Part shown: positions 8,821 through 16,306 of the stretch, in pieces
How the letters are laid out: each line of letters starts with the position of its first letter
Numbering within the stretch: the stretch's first letter is position 1
Origin: Pseudonocardia broussonetiae
GTDB lineage: Bacteria; Actinomycetota; Actinomycetes; Mycobacteriales; Pseudonocardiaceae
DNA: 64,000 nucleotides
Direction of reading: 5' to 3'
NCBI RefSeq assembly: GCF_013155125.1
Contig: NZ_CP053564.1
Coordinates: 3,727,501 to 3,791,500 of the forward strand
Translations under genes and position numbers: made by a program
The notes under the pieces: generated by a model
The model's database searches: none
Seen by the model: the letters and a program-made list of their open reading frames with translations, nothing else
What the model was told of the DNA's origin: nothing

Positions 8821-8844
8821 GAGTGCGTTCCGCGGAACGCACTC
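8821..8844. repeat. 24-bp perfect palindrome containing GCGTTCCGCGGAACGC
   Basis: The 16-bp palindrome GCGTTCCGCGGAACGC is extended by GAGT and ACTC to a perfect 24-bp dyad. Further copies of the 16-mer occur at 8903-8918 and 8970-8985, and one with a single mismatch at 9325-9340. There is also a half-site at 8872-8880. All lie in the non-coding stretch upstream of the collagen-like gene. Confidence 0.85.
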
Positions 8845-9144
8845 GCCGGAGTCGCCTCGGGGCCCGGGATCGCGTTCCGGGGTGGTCGGGACGAGGGGTT
8901 GAGCGTTCCGCGGAACGCAGGGGAGGGGCGGCAGGTCCGCCCGTGTGCAGGTCCGTCGGGTCGGCGTGCGCGTTCCGCGGAACGCAGGCGGCGATCGTCC
9001 CGCGCGCGTTCCCGTCTGCCGCGCGCGTTCCAGGCTCCCGCGCGCCTCCGGGAGCGCGCGGGAGCATGTTGTGTGCGCGGGAGCATGTTCTGCGCGCGGG
9101 AAGCCCGGGGGGCGGGGCTGAGCTGCCTCGACCGCTCGGTGCTG

Positions 9145-9221
9145 CTCGGCCGACCGCCGCTGCCTCGGCCGACCGCCGCTGCCTCGGCCGACCGCCGCTG
9201 CTTCGGCCCGACAGCCGCTGC
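9145..9221. repeat. 19-bp tandem repeat, three copies plus a degenerate fourth
   Basis: CTCGGCCGACCGCCGCTGC occurs three times head to tail (9145-9163, 9164-9182, 9183-9201) and is followed by a 20-bp degenerate copy. A diverged copy may precede it. The array is non-coding and probably arose by slippage. Confidence 0.8.
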
Positions 9222-9235
9222 CTCGACCGCCCGGT

Positions 9236-9291
9236 GATCAAGCGCAGATGGTCGTGGTTCGTGATCGACTGACGACCATCCGCCCTTGATC
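9236..9291. repeat. 20-bp inverted repeat with 16-base loop
   Basis: The left arm 9236-9255 (GATCAAGCGCAGATGGTCGT) and right arm 9272-9291 are complementary at 18 of 20 positions. The loop plus right arm (9261-9291) recurs at 58646-58676 with 27 of 31 identical bases. This is a dispersed intergenic repeat rather than a gene-specific terminator. Confidence 0.8.
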
Positions 9292-9481
9292 GGCGGGGGC
9301 CGGGCCGGGCGGACGGGGGCGGCCGCGTCCCGCGGAACGCGAACCGCCGATGCGCACGCCGCACTACTGCGCACCTGTCGGCCACCTGCGCACGTCCCAG
9401 CGGGCGCGGGAGGCCGGAAGGTGCGTGGGAGGTCCGTCCCGACCTGCGCAGGTGGTCGGGAGGGCGGCCGGGGCGCGTGCG

Positions 9482-9994
9482 TCAGGGGCGGAGGGCGGTG
9501 TCGAGCAGGCGGGTCAGTTCGCCCACCCTCCCCCCACCGGCTGGAGCGGGTGGGTAGCGCAGCAGGACCTCCACCACCTCCGGCCCCACCCGCCCCGACA
9601 CCTCCGCGAGGTGTGCGGCCCCGACGGCGGGGTCGTCGCCGGCCGCCAGTTCGAGAGCCCGCGCCGCGAACGCGGCCGCCCCGAGCACGTGCTTGACCTG
9701 CGTGGCGTTCGGCAGGGGGTGGAGGTAGGCGGCGCCCGCCGCCGCCATCGCCGACCGGGCCGCCGCGTCGGCGGCCTCCGATGCGCTCTCCTGAGCCGCC
9801 CGCATCGCCGCCCACGCCGCGTCGCGCAGGGCCTTCCCGCGCCGGCCACCGCGGGCGAACTCCCACGCCGTGGCGACCGCGGCGGCGGGCCGCGGGTCGT
9901 CGGGGCGGTCGGCTTCGAACAGCCCGAGCACCTCCTCCGCGCAGATCGCCGCGAACGCGCTCACCGCGCGGAGGTCGTCGGCGCCCAGGTCCAC
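9482..9994 (-). CDS. Imm-5-like putative immunity protein
   Basis: A 170-residue, Ala-rich, all-helical protein. LRAVSAFAAICAEEVLGLFE, a PRPAAAVATAWEFARGGRRG segment, YLHPLPNATQVKHVLGAAAF and LELAAGDDP match the family annotated as putative immunity protein (Imm-5-like). The founding idea for that family is protection from toxins of polymorphic systems, but many members are orphans, as this one appears to be. The GTG start lies two bases after the stop of the CGNR regulator gene, so the two are one transcript. No toxin gene is visible nearby. Confidence 0.7.
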   Translation of the reverse strand: MDLGADDLRAVSAFAAICAEEVLGLFEADRPDDPRPAAAVATAWEFARGGRRGKALRDAAWAAMRAAQESASEAADAAARSAMAAAGAAYLHPLPNATQVKHVLGAAAFAARALELAAGDDPAVGAAHLAEVSGRVGPEVVEVLLRYPPAPAGGGRVGELTRLLDTALRP

Positions 9995-9996
9995 TG

Positions 9997-10599
9997 TCAG
10001 GTCGCCGGGTCCGCCGCCCGCCGCCGGGCGCGGGAGGCGCGGAGGTTGACCGCGTTGCCGCACACCCGCACGTCGTGCCACACCCCGCTGTTGTTGCGCG
10101 AGCGGTCGTAGAACGCGCCGGAGCAGAGGTGGCTGCGGCAGACCTTCAGCCGTCGCCAGGTGTCGGTCTGCTGCGCGCGCTGGACCTCCGCGAGCAGCGC
10201 GCCGGTGAGCCATTCGCGCCCGTCGCCGCGCGGCTCGGCCACGAGCACGCCGTCGGGGCCCAGCGTCAGGCGGACGCGCCCGGTGAGCGCCCGGCCCTCC
10301 GCGGCGTCGGACTCCTCGCCGTCGCGCGCGCGCAGCAGGACCGTGAGCTGCTCGCGCATCCGGAGCAGGCGCGGCAGGTCGCCCGCGGCGAACGGCTCGA
10401 CCTCGGGCCGCGGCGCCCCCGTCCGCTCCGCCCACAGGTCCACCGCGCCGTCGAACCACGCGCGGGCCGTGCCGAGGTCGGCGAGCAGGTCGGCCTGGCG
10501 GGGACGCCCGGCGGCGCGGGTGTTGAGGAAGTCGTGCACCAGCGCGAGCCCGGTCGGGGCGAGATCGACGTCGTAGCGCGCCGAGGCGGACAGGGACAT
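9997..10599 (-). CDS. CGNR zinc-finger (ABATE-like) transcriptional regulator
   Basis: A 200-residue protein with an N-terminal helical domain (TGLALVHDFLNTR at about residues 17-29) typical of ABATE/CGNR proteins. The C-terminal zinc-binding CGNR motif covers about residues 153-190: RLKVCRSHLCSGAFYDRSRN and VRVCGNAVNLRASRARRR, with Cys pairs and the diagnostic CGN. Such proteins are stress-linked DNA-binding regulators. The start ATG is preceded by TACAGT and six bases, which suggests a leaderless transcript. It is divergent from the flavin reductase at 10739 and cotranscribed with the Imm-5-like gene. Confidence 0.85.
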   Translation of the reverse strand: MSLSASARYDVDLAPTGLALVHDFLNTRAAGRPRQADLLADLGTARAWFDGAVDLWAERTGAPRPEVEPFAAGDLPRLLRMREQLTVLLRARDGEESDAAEGRALTGRVRLTLGPDGVLVAEPRGDGREWLTGALLAEVQRAQQTDTWRRLKVCRSHLCSGAFYDRSRNNSGVWHDVRVCGNAVNLRASRARRRAADPAT

Positions 10600-10738
10600 A
10601 TCCGTACTGTACTCGACCCTGTCGTCGTCAAGCGGCCACTCGCCGCGCAGGGGCTTGCTGTGACGCAACTCAGCAGCTTACGGTTATGTCTCCCGTGGGC
10701 CCTCCCGGCTCCGCACCCACCGATCGGAGCCCGACTCG

Positions 10739-11449
10739 ATGATCATCGACGCCTCGACCCTGGACGCCGCCGCCTCCTACAAGCTGCTCATCGGGAGCGT
10801 CCTGCCGCGGGCGATCGGCTGGGTCAGCACCGTGTCGACGACGGGCGTGGCGAACCTCGCCCCGATCTCGTTCTTCACCGTCGTCGGGCGGGTCCCGCCG
10901 ATGGTGTCGCTGTCGATGCAGCCGCGCTCGACCGGCGAGCTGAAGGACACCTTCGTCAACATCCGTGAGACCGGCGAGTTCTGCACCAACCTCGTGTCGC
11001 TGCCGCACGCCCACCAGGCGCACCGCAGTGCGGCCGAGTTCGACTCCGAGATCGACGAGTTCGAGGCCGTCGGCCTGCGCAAGGCGGCGTGCGAGGTCGT
11101 CTCGGCGCCGCGCGTCGAGGGGGCGCCCATCTCCTTCGAGTGCACGCTCGACCGGATCATCCCGATGGGCGACCAGGGCGACCACGTCGTGTTCGGCGAG
11201 GTCCGCCGCTTCCACATCCGCGACGACCTCTACCTCGACGGCGGCCGCATCGACATCGCCGCCCTGCACCCGGTCGGCCGCCTCGCCGCCGAGTACACGC
11301 TGGTCGAGAACGTGTTCACGACCCCGCTCGAGGACGGCCTGGTCGACGGCCGACGCGGCTCGCGGATGCAGCGCCTCGACGACCGCCCCACGGAGTTCTC
11401 GCCGATCGACACCGCGGCGTGGTCCGCCTCCGGTGCCGTCCGCGACTGA
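10739..11449 (+). CDS. Flavin reductase family protein (flavoredoxin-like)
   Basis: A 236-residue split-barrel FMN-binding protein. PRAIGWVSTVSTTGVANLAP and the ISFFTVV...PPMVSLS pattern are the flavin-binding core of the flavin reductase/flavoredoxin family. These proteins bind FMN and reduce it with NAD(P)H or act as electron carriers. It is related to the protein encoded at 47098-47736, which shares the PRPIAWVSTRS...DNLAPHSFFTV region. The next gene is 109 bp downstream behind an 11-bp tandem repeat. The partner enzyme is unknown. Confidence 0.85.
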   Translation: MIIDASTLDAAASYKLLIGSVLPRAIGWVSTVSTTGVANLAPISFFTVVGRVPPMVSLSMQPRSTGELKDTFVNIRETGEFCTNLVSLPHAHQAHRSAAEFDSEIDEFEAVGLRKAACEVVSAPRVEGAPISFECTLDRIIPMGDQGDHVVFGEVRRFHIRDDLYLDGGRIDIAALHPVGRLAAEYTLVENVFTTPLEDGLVDGRRGSRMQRLDDRPTEFSPIDTAAWSASGAVRD

Positions 11450-11498
11450 CGCACGCCTGCACCCGCACGCACGCACGCACGCACGCCCGCACGTCCCA

Positions 11499-11547
11499 CA
11501 CCCGAACCACACCCGAACCACACCCGAACCACACCCGAACCACACCC
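11499..11547 (+). repeat. 11-bp tandem repeat, four copies plus a partial, before the hydrolase
   Basis: CACCCGAACCA is repeated four times exactly and once partially. It ends directly at the AGGAGC ribosome-binding site of the gene at 11559, and a (CGCA)5 run lies just upstream at about 11464-11486. Because the array fills the leader, its copy number could vary between strains and change transcript or promoter spacing. Confidence 0.85.
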
Positions 11548-11558
11548 AGGAGCACCCC

Positions 11559-12725
11559 ATGGTCGACGCCGACCCGCCCCCCTTCCTCGTCCTCGTCCAC
11601 GGCTTCCTCGACGACGCCGCGATCTGGCAGCCCGTGCTCGACGAGCTCGGCGCCTCCGGGAAGGAGGCGGTGGCCGTCGACCTCGCCGGCATGTCCGGCC
11701 GCCCCGACGAGCCCGGCCCCTACACGCTCGACCGCTACGTCGACGACGTCACCGCGGCCGTCGACGCCACCACCGGGCCGCTCGTGCTGGTCGGGCAGAG
11801 CATGGGTGCGCAGATCGCCGAGCTCGTGGCGGCGGCGCGGCCCGACCGGGTCGCCGGCCTCGCCCTGCTCGCGCCGGTGCCGCTCGCCGGCACGCACCTG
11901 CCCGAGGAGGCCGTGGCCCCCTTCAAAGGACTGGGCGGCAGCGCCGACGCCCAGCGCTGCGCGCGGCAGCAGCTCAGCGCGAGCTTCCCGCCCGCCGAGC
12001 TCGACCGCCTGAGCACCGCCGGCGCGCGCATCGCCGTCGACGCCGTCCCGCAGTTCGTCGACGCCTGGAACACCGGCGACCCCGCGGGCACCGGGCCGTC
12101 GGCGTTCACCGGCCCCGTCCTCGTGCTGCGCGGCGCCGCCGACCCTTTCTGCACGGCCGAGGTCGTGGAGGCCGGGGTGCTGTCGCGGTTCCCCGGGGCG
12201 CGCACCGCCGCCGTCGAGGACGCCGGGCACTGGGTGCACGCCGAGCAGCCCCGCGCGGTGGGCGAGCACCTGGCCTCCCTGCTCGCGGAGATGGGCGCAC
12301 CGGCGGGCAACCGCGCCGCCGGCGTCGAGCGCCAGGGCTGGACCACGGCGTTCGAGGAGAAGACGCCCACCGCGTTCGGGCAGGCGTTCGCCCCGACCGT
12401 GCAGCTGCAGGCCGGCACCCTGCACCGGCCCGTCGTCGGCCCGGAGGCGGTGCAGCAGGTGATGGCCGCGGCGAGCGGGATCTACGAGTCGCTGACGTTC
12501 ACCCACCAGGCCGGCGCGGGCGTGCGCACCTACCTCGAGTGGGAGGCCACCGCGTTCGGCGGGACGCGGCTCCAGGGCGTGACCGTGCTGACGAAGGACG
12601 ACGAGGGCCGGATCGTCGACGTCGCCATCCACCACCGCCCGCTCGCGGCCGCTCTGGCCTTCTCCCGCGAGCTGGGGGAGCGCCTCGCCGGGACGATCGA
12701 CCGCGACCACTTCCACCAGGGCTGA
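11559..12725 (+). CDS. Alpha/beta hydrolase fused to an NTF2/SnoaL-like domain
   Basis: A 388-residue fusion. Residues 1-245 are an alpha/beta hydrolase with an oxyanion HG (VHGFLDDA), nucleophile Ser81 in GQSMGA, an acid in LRGAADPF and a catalytic His in EDAGHWVH. Residues about 250-388 (RQGWTTAFEEKTPTAFGQAF through VDVAIHHRPLAAAL) look like a SnoaL/NTF2-type cone domain often found in isomerases and hydrolases of small polar molecules. The substrate is unknown. The ATG start has an AGGAG site. A 21-bp stem hairpin lies after the stop. Confidence 0.8.
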   Translation: MVDADPPPFLVLVHGFLDDAAIWQPVLDELGASGKEAVAVDLAGMSGRPDEPGPYTLDRYVDDVTAAVDATTGPLVLVGQSMGAQIAELVAAARPDRVAGLALLAPVPLAGTHLPEEAVAPFKGLGGSADAQRCARQQLSASFPPAELDRLSTAGARIAVDAVPQFVDAWNTGDPAGTGPSAFTGPVLVLRGAADPFCTAEVVEAGVLSRFPGARTAAVEDAGHWVHAEQPRAVGEHLASLLAEMGAPAGNRAAGVERQGWTTAFEEKTPTAFGQAFAPTVQLQAGTLHRPVVGPEAVQQVMAAASGIYESLTFTHQAGAGVRTYLEWEATAFGGTRLQGVTVLTKDDEGRIVDVAIHHRPLAAALAFSRELGERLAGTIDRDHFHQG

Positions 12726-12747
12726 CACCACCCCGGGGCTGACCCCA

Positions 12748-12793
12748 CCCGTGAGTGGATACGAGTGCCGGAGCACTCGTATCCACTCACGGG
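12748..12793. terminator. Perfect 21-bp stem hairpin with CGGA loop
   Basis: A perfect inverted repeat with base CCCGTGAGTGG and tip ACGAGTGC-CGGA-GCACTCGT lies between two convergent genes, so it should terminate transcription from both sides. The GTGAGTGG/CCACTCAC base, 18-bp core stem and 4-base loop recur with a different upper stem at 53214-53253. Confidence 0.85.
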
Positions 12794-12796
12794 GTC

Positions 12797-14599
12797 TCAG
12801 CGCCGGACGACCGGCAGCAGCAGCGCCGACGGGTGCCCGGCGTCGTGCAGCACCGTCTGCCTCGCCGGCCGGGTGGTGCGGGCGTCGGCCGGGTTCTCCC
12901 CGGTGTTGGGGTTCGGGTCCCAGCGGGGGAAGTCGCTGGAGGTGACCTGCAGGCGCAGCCGGTGCCCCGGGCGCAGGACGTGGGCCAGGTTGCCCAGCTC
13001 CACGGTGATCGCGTGGACGCTGCCCGGCTCCAGCAGCGACGGCTCGTCGTAGGAGTCGCGGAAGCGCATGCGGACCAGCCCCTCGGCGAGGTTCTGCACG
13101 AAGCCGCCGGGGTGCACGTCGGAGACGACGGCGACGAAGTCGGTGTCGGGCGCGTCGGTCGCGACGAACAGCCGCAGCTCCAGCGGGCCCGCCATCTCGA
13201 CGCCGGTGGTCGCCTCGGGGCCGGTGTAGACGAGGACGTCGGGCCGGGCCTGGTTCGGTCGCTGGTCGCGGACGCCGCCGCCGACGTAGCGCCCGCCCGC
13301 GGTCGGCACCGGGTCCTCGGGGTCGTAGACGTAGCTGTCGGCGGGTTCGGACGCCGCCGCGGGCTCCGCGTCGAGCCGCCCGTCGCCCTCGGCGGTGTTC
13401 GCCGCGCCGCCGCTGCGCAGGTGCAGCGCGGTGGTCGTGGCGCCCGCGGGCGGCCAGGTCTCCTCGTCCTGCCAGCGGTCGGCACCGAGCAGGAACAGTC
13501 GGACGGGCGGCTGGGGCAGGCCGGGCCGGTCGTCGCGGACGAAGTGGTCGAACCAGGCGCGCTGCATCTCGAGCACGGGATAGGCGGCCTCGGGCCCGAA
13601 GTCGATGTCGCCGGTGCCGCCCGACGTCGGCTGGCTGTAGGGGAGCAGGTGCGACCACGGGCCCATGAACAGCGCCTGACCCGCCCGCGCCCGCTCGCTC
13701 ATCGCCCCGTCCTTCAGGCCGGTGAAGTACTGCGGGGTGTCCCAGTTGGCGATGTCGTACCAGGACCCGACGTGCAGCATCGGCACGTCGATGTTCTGCA
13801 GCTGGCGGCGCAGGTCGATCGACCACCAGTACGGGCCGTCGGTGCCGTGGTGGAGGATGTCGGCCAGGAACGGTGCGCCCGCCCCGAACCGCTCCACCCA
13901 GTCGCGCAGGGGCCGGTGGCGCAGCGCCTCGTCGGTGAGCGGGGAGAACCGCATCTCCGGGTCGGCGCGGAGCTTCTCCAGCGCCTCCAGGCGGTCGGTG
14001 TCGCCGAGCGTGCTGAGCACGTCCTGCGCCATGTTCATGAAGTACGACAGCGTCCACGACAGCTCGAGCGCCCCGTGGTTGTACCAGTAGTTCTCGAACG
14101 CCCCGAGGTACGCCGACACCGGCACCGCCGTCACCAGGTGCGGCGGGCGCTGCGCCGCGGCGAGGTACTGCGACAGCGCGCCGTAGGACTGGCCGAACAT
14201 CCCGACGCGGCCGTTCGACCCGGGCAGCCCCGCCGCCCACTCGACGGCGTCGTACCCGTCGCGCCCCTCGTAGGCGAACGGGTACCAGGCACCCTCGGAG
14301 CCGAACCGGCCGCGGGTGTCCTGCACGACCACCAGGTAGCCGTGCGACGCGTGGTAGTGCGCCTCGGTGAACGGCTCGGCGAGGTCGTTGCGCTGCTTGC
14401 CGTAGGGGGTGCGGCGCAGCAGGGTCGGCGCCGGGGCGACCCCCACCGGCCGGTACACGTCGGCGTACAGCGTCTTCCCGTCCCGGGTCCGCATCGGCAC
14501 GTCGACCTCGCGGACCACCTCCCAGGGCCCGCGCAGCGTCTGCAGATCCACGTCGTCGTCCTCCGCCTCGTCCGTCGTCTCGGGTCCCGAGTGTGACAC
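12797..14599 (-). CDS. CocE/NonD family serine hydrolase
   Basis: A 600-residue hydrolase of the X-Pro dipeptidyl-peptidase S15/CocE group. The N-terminal alpha/beta hydrolase carries nucleophile Ser138 in GMFGQSYGA. DTRGRFGSEG, a cap region rich in Trp/Tyr, and a C-terminal jelly-roll domain (about residues 340-600, ending in SSDFPRWDPNPNTGENPADA) are diagnostic. Family members cleave esters or amides, for example cocaine esterase and glutaryl acylases; the substrate here is unknown. It has a GTG start and is divergent from the enoyl-CoA hydratase gene across a 59-bp region containing a dyad operator. Confidence 0.9.
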   Translation of the reverse strand: MSHSGPETTDEAEDDDVDLQTLRGPWEVVREVDVPMRTRDGKTLYADVYRPVGVAPAPTLLRRTPYGKQRNDLAEPFTEAHYHASHGYLVVVQDTRGRFGSEGAWYPFAYEGRDGYDAVEWAAGLPGSNGRVGMFGQSYGALSQYLAAAQRPPHLVTAVPVSAYLGAFENYWYNHGALELSWTLSYFMNMAQDVLSTLGDTDRLEALEKLRADPEMRFSPLTDEALRHRPLRDWVERFGAGAPFLADILHHGTDGPYWWSIDLRRQLQNIDVPMLHVGSWYDIANWDTPQYFTGLKDGAMSERARAGQALFMGPWSHLLPYSQPTSGGTGDIDFGPEAAYPVLEMQRAWFDHFVRDDRPGLPQPPVRLFLLGADRWQDEETWPPAGATTTALHLRSGGAANTAEGDGRLDAEPAAASEPADSYVYDPEDPVPTAGGRYVGGGVRDQRPNQARPDVLVYTGPEATTGVEMAGPLELRLFVATDAPDTDFVAVVSDVHPGGFVQNLAEGLVRMRFRDSYDEPSLLEPGSVHAITVELGNLAHVLRPGHRLRLQVTSSDFPRWDPNPNTGENPADARTTRPARQTVLHDAGHPSALLLPVVRR

Positions 14600-14611
14600 A
14601 GGTGAGAACTG

Positions 14612-14627
14612 AACAGATATGTCTGTT
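14612..14627. promoter_or_regulatory. Operator-like dyad AACAGA-N4-TCTGTT
   Basis: A perfect 6-bp dyad with a TATG spacer lies midway between two divergent genes. It overlaps the likely -35 region of the enoyl-CoA hydratase promoter, whose TATGGT at 14647-14652 sits six bases before the ATG. It looks like a binding site for a dimeric repressor, which is not encoded next to it. Confidence 0.55.
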
Positions 14628-14658
14628 GCGACCGAGGCGTATCACTTATGGTTCTGCC

Positions 14659-15450
14659 ATGACGCAACTGACCCACACCCTCGACGACGACGGGCTGGCG
14701 ACGCTCACGCTGCACCACCCCCCGCAGAACCGGATCGGCGTCGGCACCTCCGACGAACTGCTCGCGGCGGTCCGCGCGATCGAGGCGAGCGACGTCCGGG
14801 CGGTCCTGCTGCGCGCCGAGGGCCCCGACTTCAGCCTCGGCGGCGACATCGGGCCGTGGCCGGAGTGGTCGCGCCGCGAGATGCGCGCGAACTTCGAGCA
14901 CTTCATGGCCGCGTTCAACCGGTTCGAGCGGCTGTCCGTGCCGACCGTCGTGGCCGTGCAGGGGATGTGCCTGGGCGGGGGGTTCGAGCTCGCGCTGCGC
15001 GGTGACGTGATCATCGCGGGGGAGGGCGCGCGGTTCGGCCACCCCGAGCAGTCGATCGCGATCGTCACCCTGCTCGGCGGGGTCTACCGCGTCGCCGCGC
15101 GGGCCGGGAGGGTGCGCGCGCTGGAGTGGGCGATGACCGGCGAGCGGGTGCCGGCCGCGGAGATGGAGCGGTGCGGCGTCGTCAACCGGGTCGTGCCCGA
15201 CGACGAGCTCCTCGACACCGCCACCGCGTTCGCGCGCCGCCTCGCCGGGGGCCCGACGAAGGCGCACGCGGCGCACAAGGCGCTGCTGCGGACCTGGGAG
15301 ACCGGTGGCACCGCGGCCGCCGACGACGTCATGTTCGACGTCGCCCTCCCGCTCTGGGACACCGAGGACACCGCGATGGCCATCCCGACGGCCGTCGAGG
15401 CGCTGCGCTCGGGCAGCCCGCGCCCCCGCATGGCCTACCAGGGCCGCTGA
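14659..15450 (+). CDS. Enoyl-CoA hydratase/isomerase family protein
   Basis: A 263-residue crotonase-fold enzyme. The acyl-CoA oxyanion-hole segments are LRAEGPDFSLGGDIG and VQGMCLGGGFELALRGDVI. A region around GHPEQSIAIVTLLGG supplies the usual catalytic positions. It probably hydrates or isomerises an acyl-CoA in fatty or aromatic acid breakdown. It lacks the paired crotonase glutamates in canonical form, so the exact reaction is uncertain. The start appears leaderless (TATGGT, six bases, ATG). Thirteen bases separate it from the metallo-hydrolase gene, so the two form an operon. Confidence 0.85.
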   Translation: MTQLTHTLDDDGLATLTLHHPPQNRIGVGTSDELLAAVRAIEASDVRAVLLRAEGPDFSLGGDIGPWPEWSRREMRANFEHFMAAFNRFERLSVPTVVAVQGMCLGGGFELALRGDVIIAGEGARFGHPEQSIAIVTLLGGVYRVAARAGRVRALEWAMTGERVPAAEMERCGVVNRVVPDDELLDTATAFARRLAGGPTKAHAAHKALLRTWETGGTAAADDVMFDVALPLWDTEDTAMAIPTAVEALRSGSPRPRMAYQGR

Positions 15451-15463
15451 GAGGAGACGACCG

Positions 15464-16306
15464 ATGACGACGCTGTCCTACGCCGTGCACGTCACCCCCG
15501 GGATCCCGACGGCGATCCCCGACCTGCCGCCCGACCTCGACCGCCGCTGGTGGTCGCCCATCTCCGCGACCCTGGTCTCGGGCGAGCGCGACGCCGTCCT
15601 CGTCGACGCGTTCCTCACCGTCGAGCAGGCCACCGAGCTCGCCGCGTGGGTCGCGGCGTCGGGCAAGGACCTGACGACGATCTACATCACGCACGGACAC
15701 GGCGACCACTGGTTCGGCCTGGCCACGCTGCTCGACCGCTTCCCCACCGCGCGCGCGGTGGCGACGCCCCGCACCGTGGCCCACGCGGAGGGGCAGGGCG
15801 CCCCGGAGTTCGTGGAGTCGTTCTGGCGCACGCGGTTCCCGGGCCAGGTGCCCGACCGGCTGGTCCTGCCCGAGCCGCTCGACGGCGACGTGATCGAGCT
15901 GGAGGGCGAGGAGCTGCGGATCGTCGACCTCGGCCACACCGACACCGACGACACGACCGCGCTGCACGTGCCGTCGCTGGGCCTCGTGGTCGCCGGCGAC
16001 GCGGCCTACGACGACGTGCACCTCTACCTGGCCGAGTCGCCGGCGGTGGGGCGCAAGGCCTGGCTCGCCGCGCTCGACGTCCTCGAGGACCTGCGGCCCA
16101 CCGCGGTGGTCGCCGGGCACAAGCGCGCGGGGCTGCCCGACGACCCCGCGGTGATCGACCGGACGCGGCGCTACATCCTCGACTTCGAGGAGCTGCTCGC
16201 CGCCGGTCCCACCACCGAGGAGCTCTACCGCGGGCTGCTGGAGCGCCACCCCGGCCGGGTCAACCCGGGTGCGGCGTGGGGGTCGGCGCGGTCGGCGACG
16301 GGCTGA
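15464..16306 (+). CDS. MBL-fold metallo-hydrolase
   Basis: A 280-residue metallo-beta-lactamase-fold hydrolase. The HxHxDH zinc motif appears as THGHGDHW, with later ligands in DLGHTDTDDTT and VAGDAAYDDVH and a C-terminal VVAGHKRAG. It resembles glyoxalase II-like or lactonase-like hydrolases of small esters; the substrate is unknown. The ATG start has a GAGGAG site and follows the enoyl-CoA hydratase in one operon. The 3' end overlaps the convergent TetR gene by 47 bp. Confidence 0.87.
   Translation: MTTLSYAVHVTPGIPTAIPDLPPDLDRRWWSPISATLVSGERDAVLVDAFLTVEQATELAAWVAASGKDLTTIYITHGHGDHWFGLATLLDRFPTARAVATPRTVAHAEGQGAPEFVESFWRTRFPGQVPDRLVLPEPLDGDVIELEGEELRIVDLGHTDTDDTTALHVPSLGLVVAGDAAYDDVHLYLAESPAVGRKAWLAALDVLEDLRPTAVVAGHKRAGLPDDPAVIDRTRRYILDFEELLAAGPTTEELYRGLLERHPGRVNPGAAWGSARSATG

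Larger units (their letters stand above)
8596..9481. other. 886-bp non-coding, repeat-rich intergenic region
   Basis: No credible gene. Frames on both strands here are Arg/Pro/Ala-rich without family resemblance or ribosome-binding sites. The stretch holds several copies of a 16-bp palindrome, three exact 19-bp tandem repeats plus one degenerate copy, a long imperfect inverted repeat, and Arg-codon-like GCGCG words. Two copies of GCGCGGGAGCATGTT lie near 9055-9090. The left part must contain the promoter of the collagen-like gene. The rest looks like accumulated intergenic repeat DNA. Confidence 0.7.

Noticed and set aside
7267..9237. Plus-strand frame with Leu/Ala-rich repeats opposite the collagen-like gene
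   Set aside because: Mirror image of the Gly-X-Y repeat; the minus strand gives unbroken Gly-X-Y triplets and a proper start.
8596..9481. Small frames in the repeat-rich intergenic region
   Set aside because: They track palindromes and tandem repeats, have poor codon pattern, and no start signals.
10600..10738. Possible dyad GTACTGTAC near the CGNR start as an operator
   Set aside because: Too short, and it coincides with the proposed -10 hexamer; not distinguishable from chance.
11316..14645. Minus-strand frame of about 1100 codons spanning the hydrolase and CocE genes
   Set aside because: Antisense and out-of-frame to two genes with clear catalytic motifs; composition is Arg-rich with no domain.
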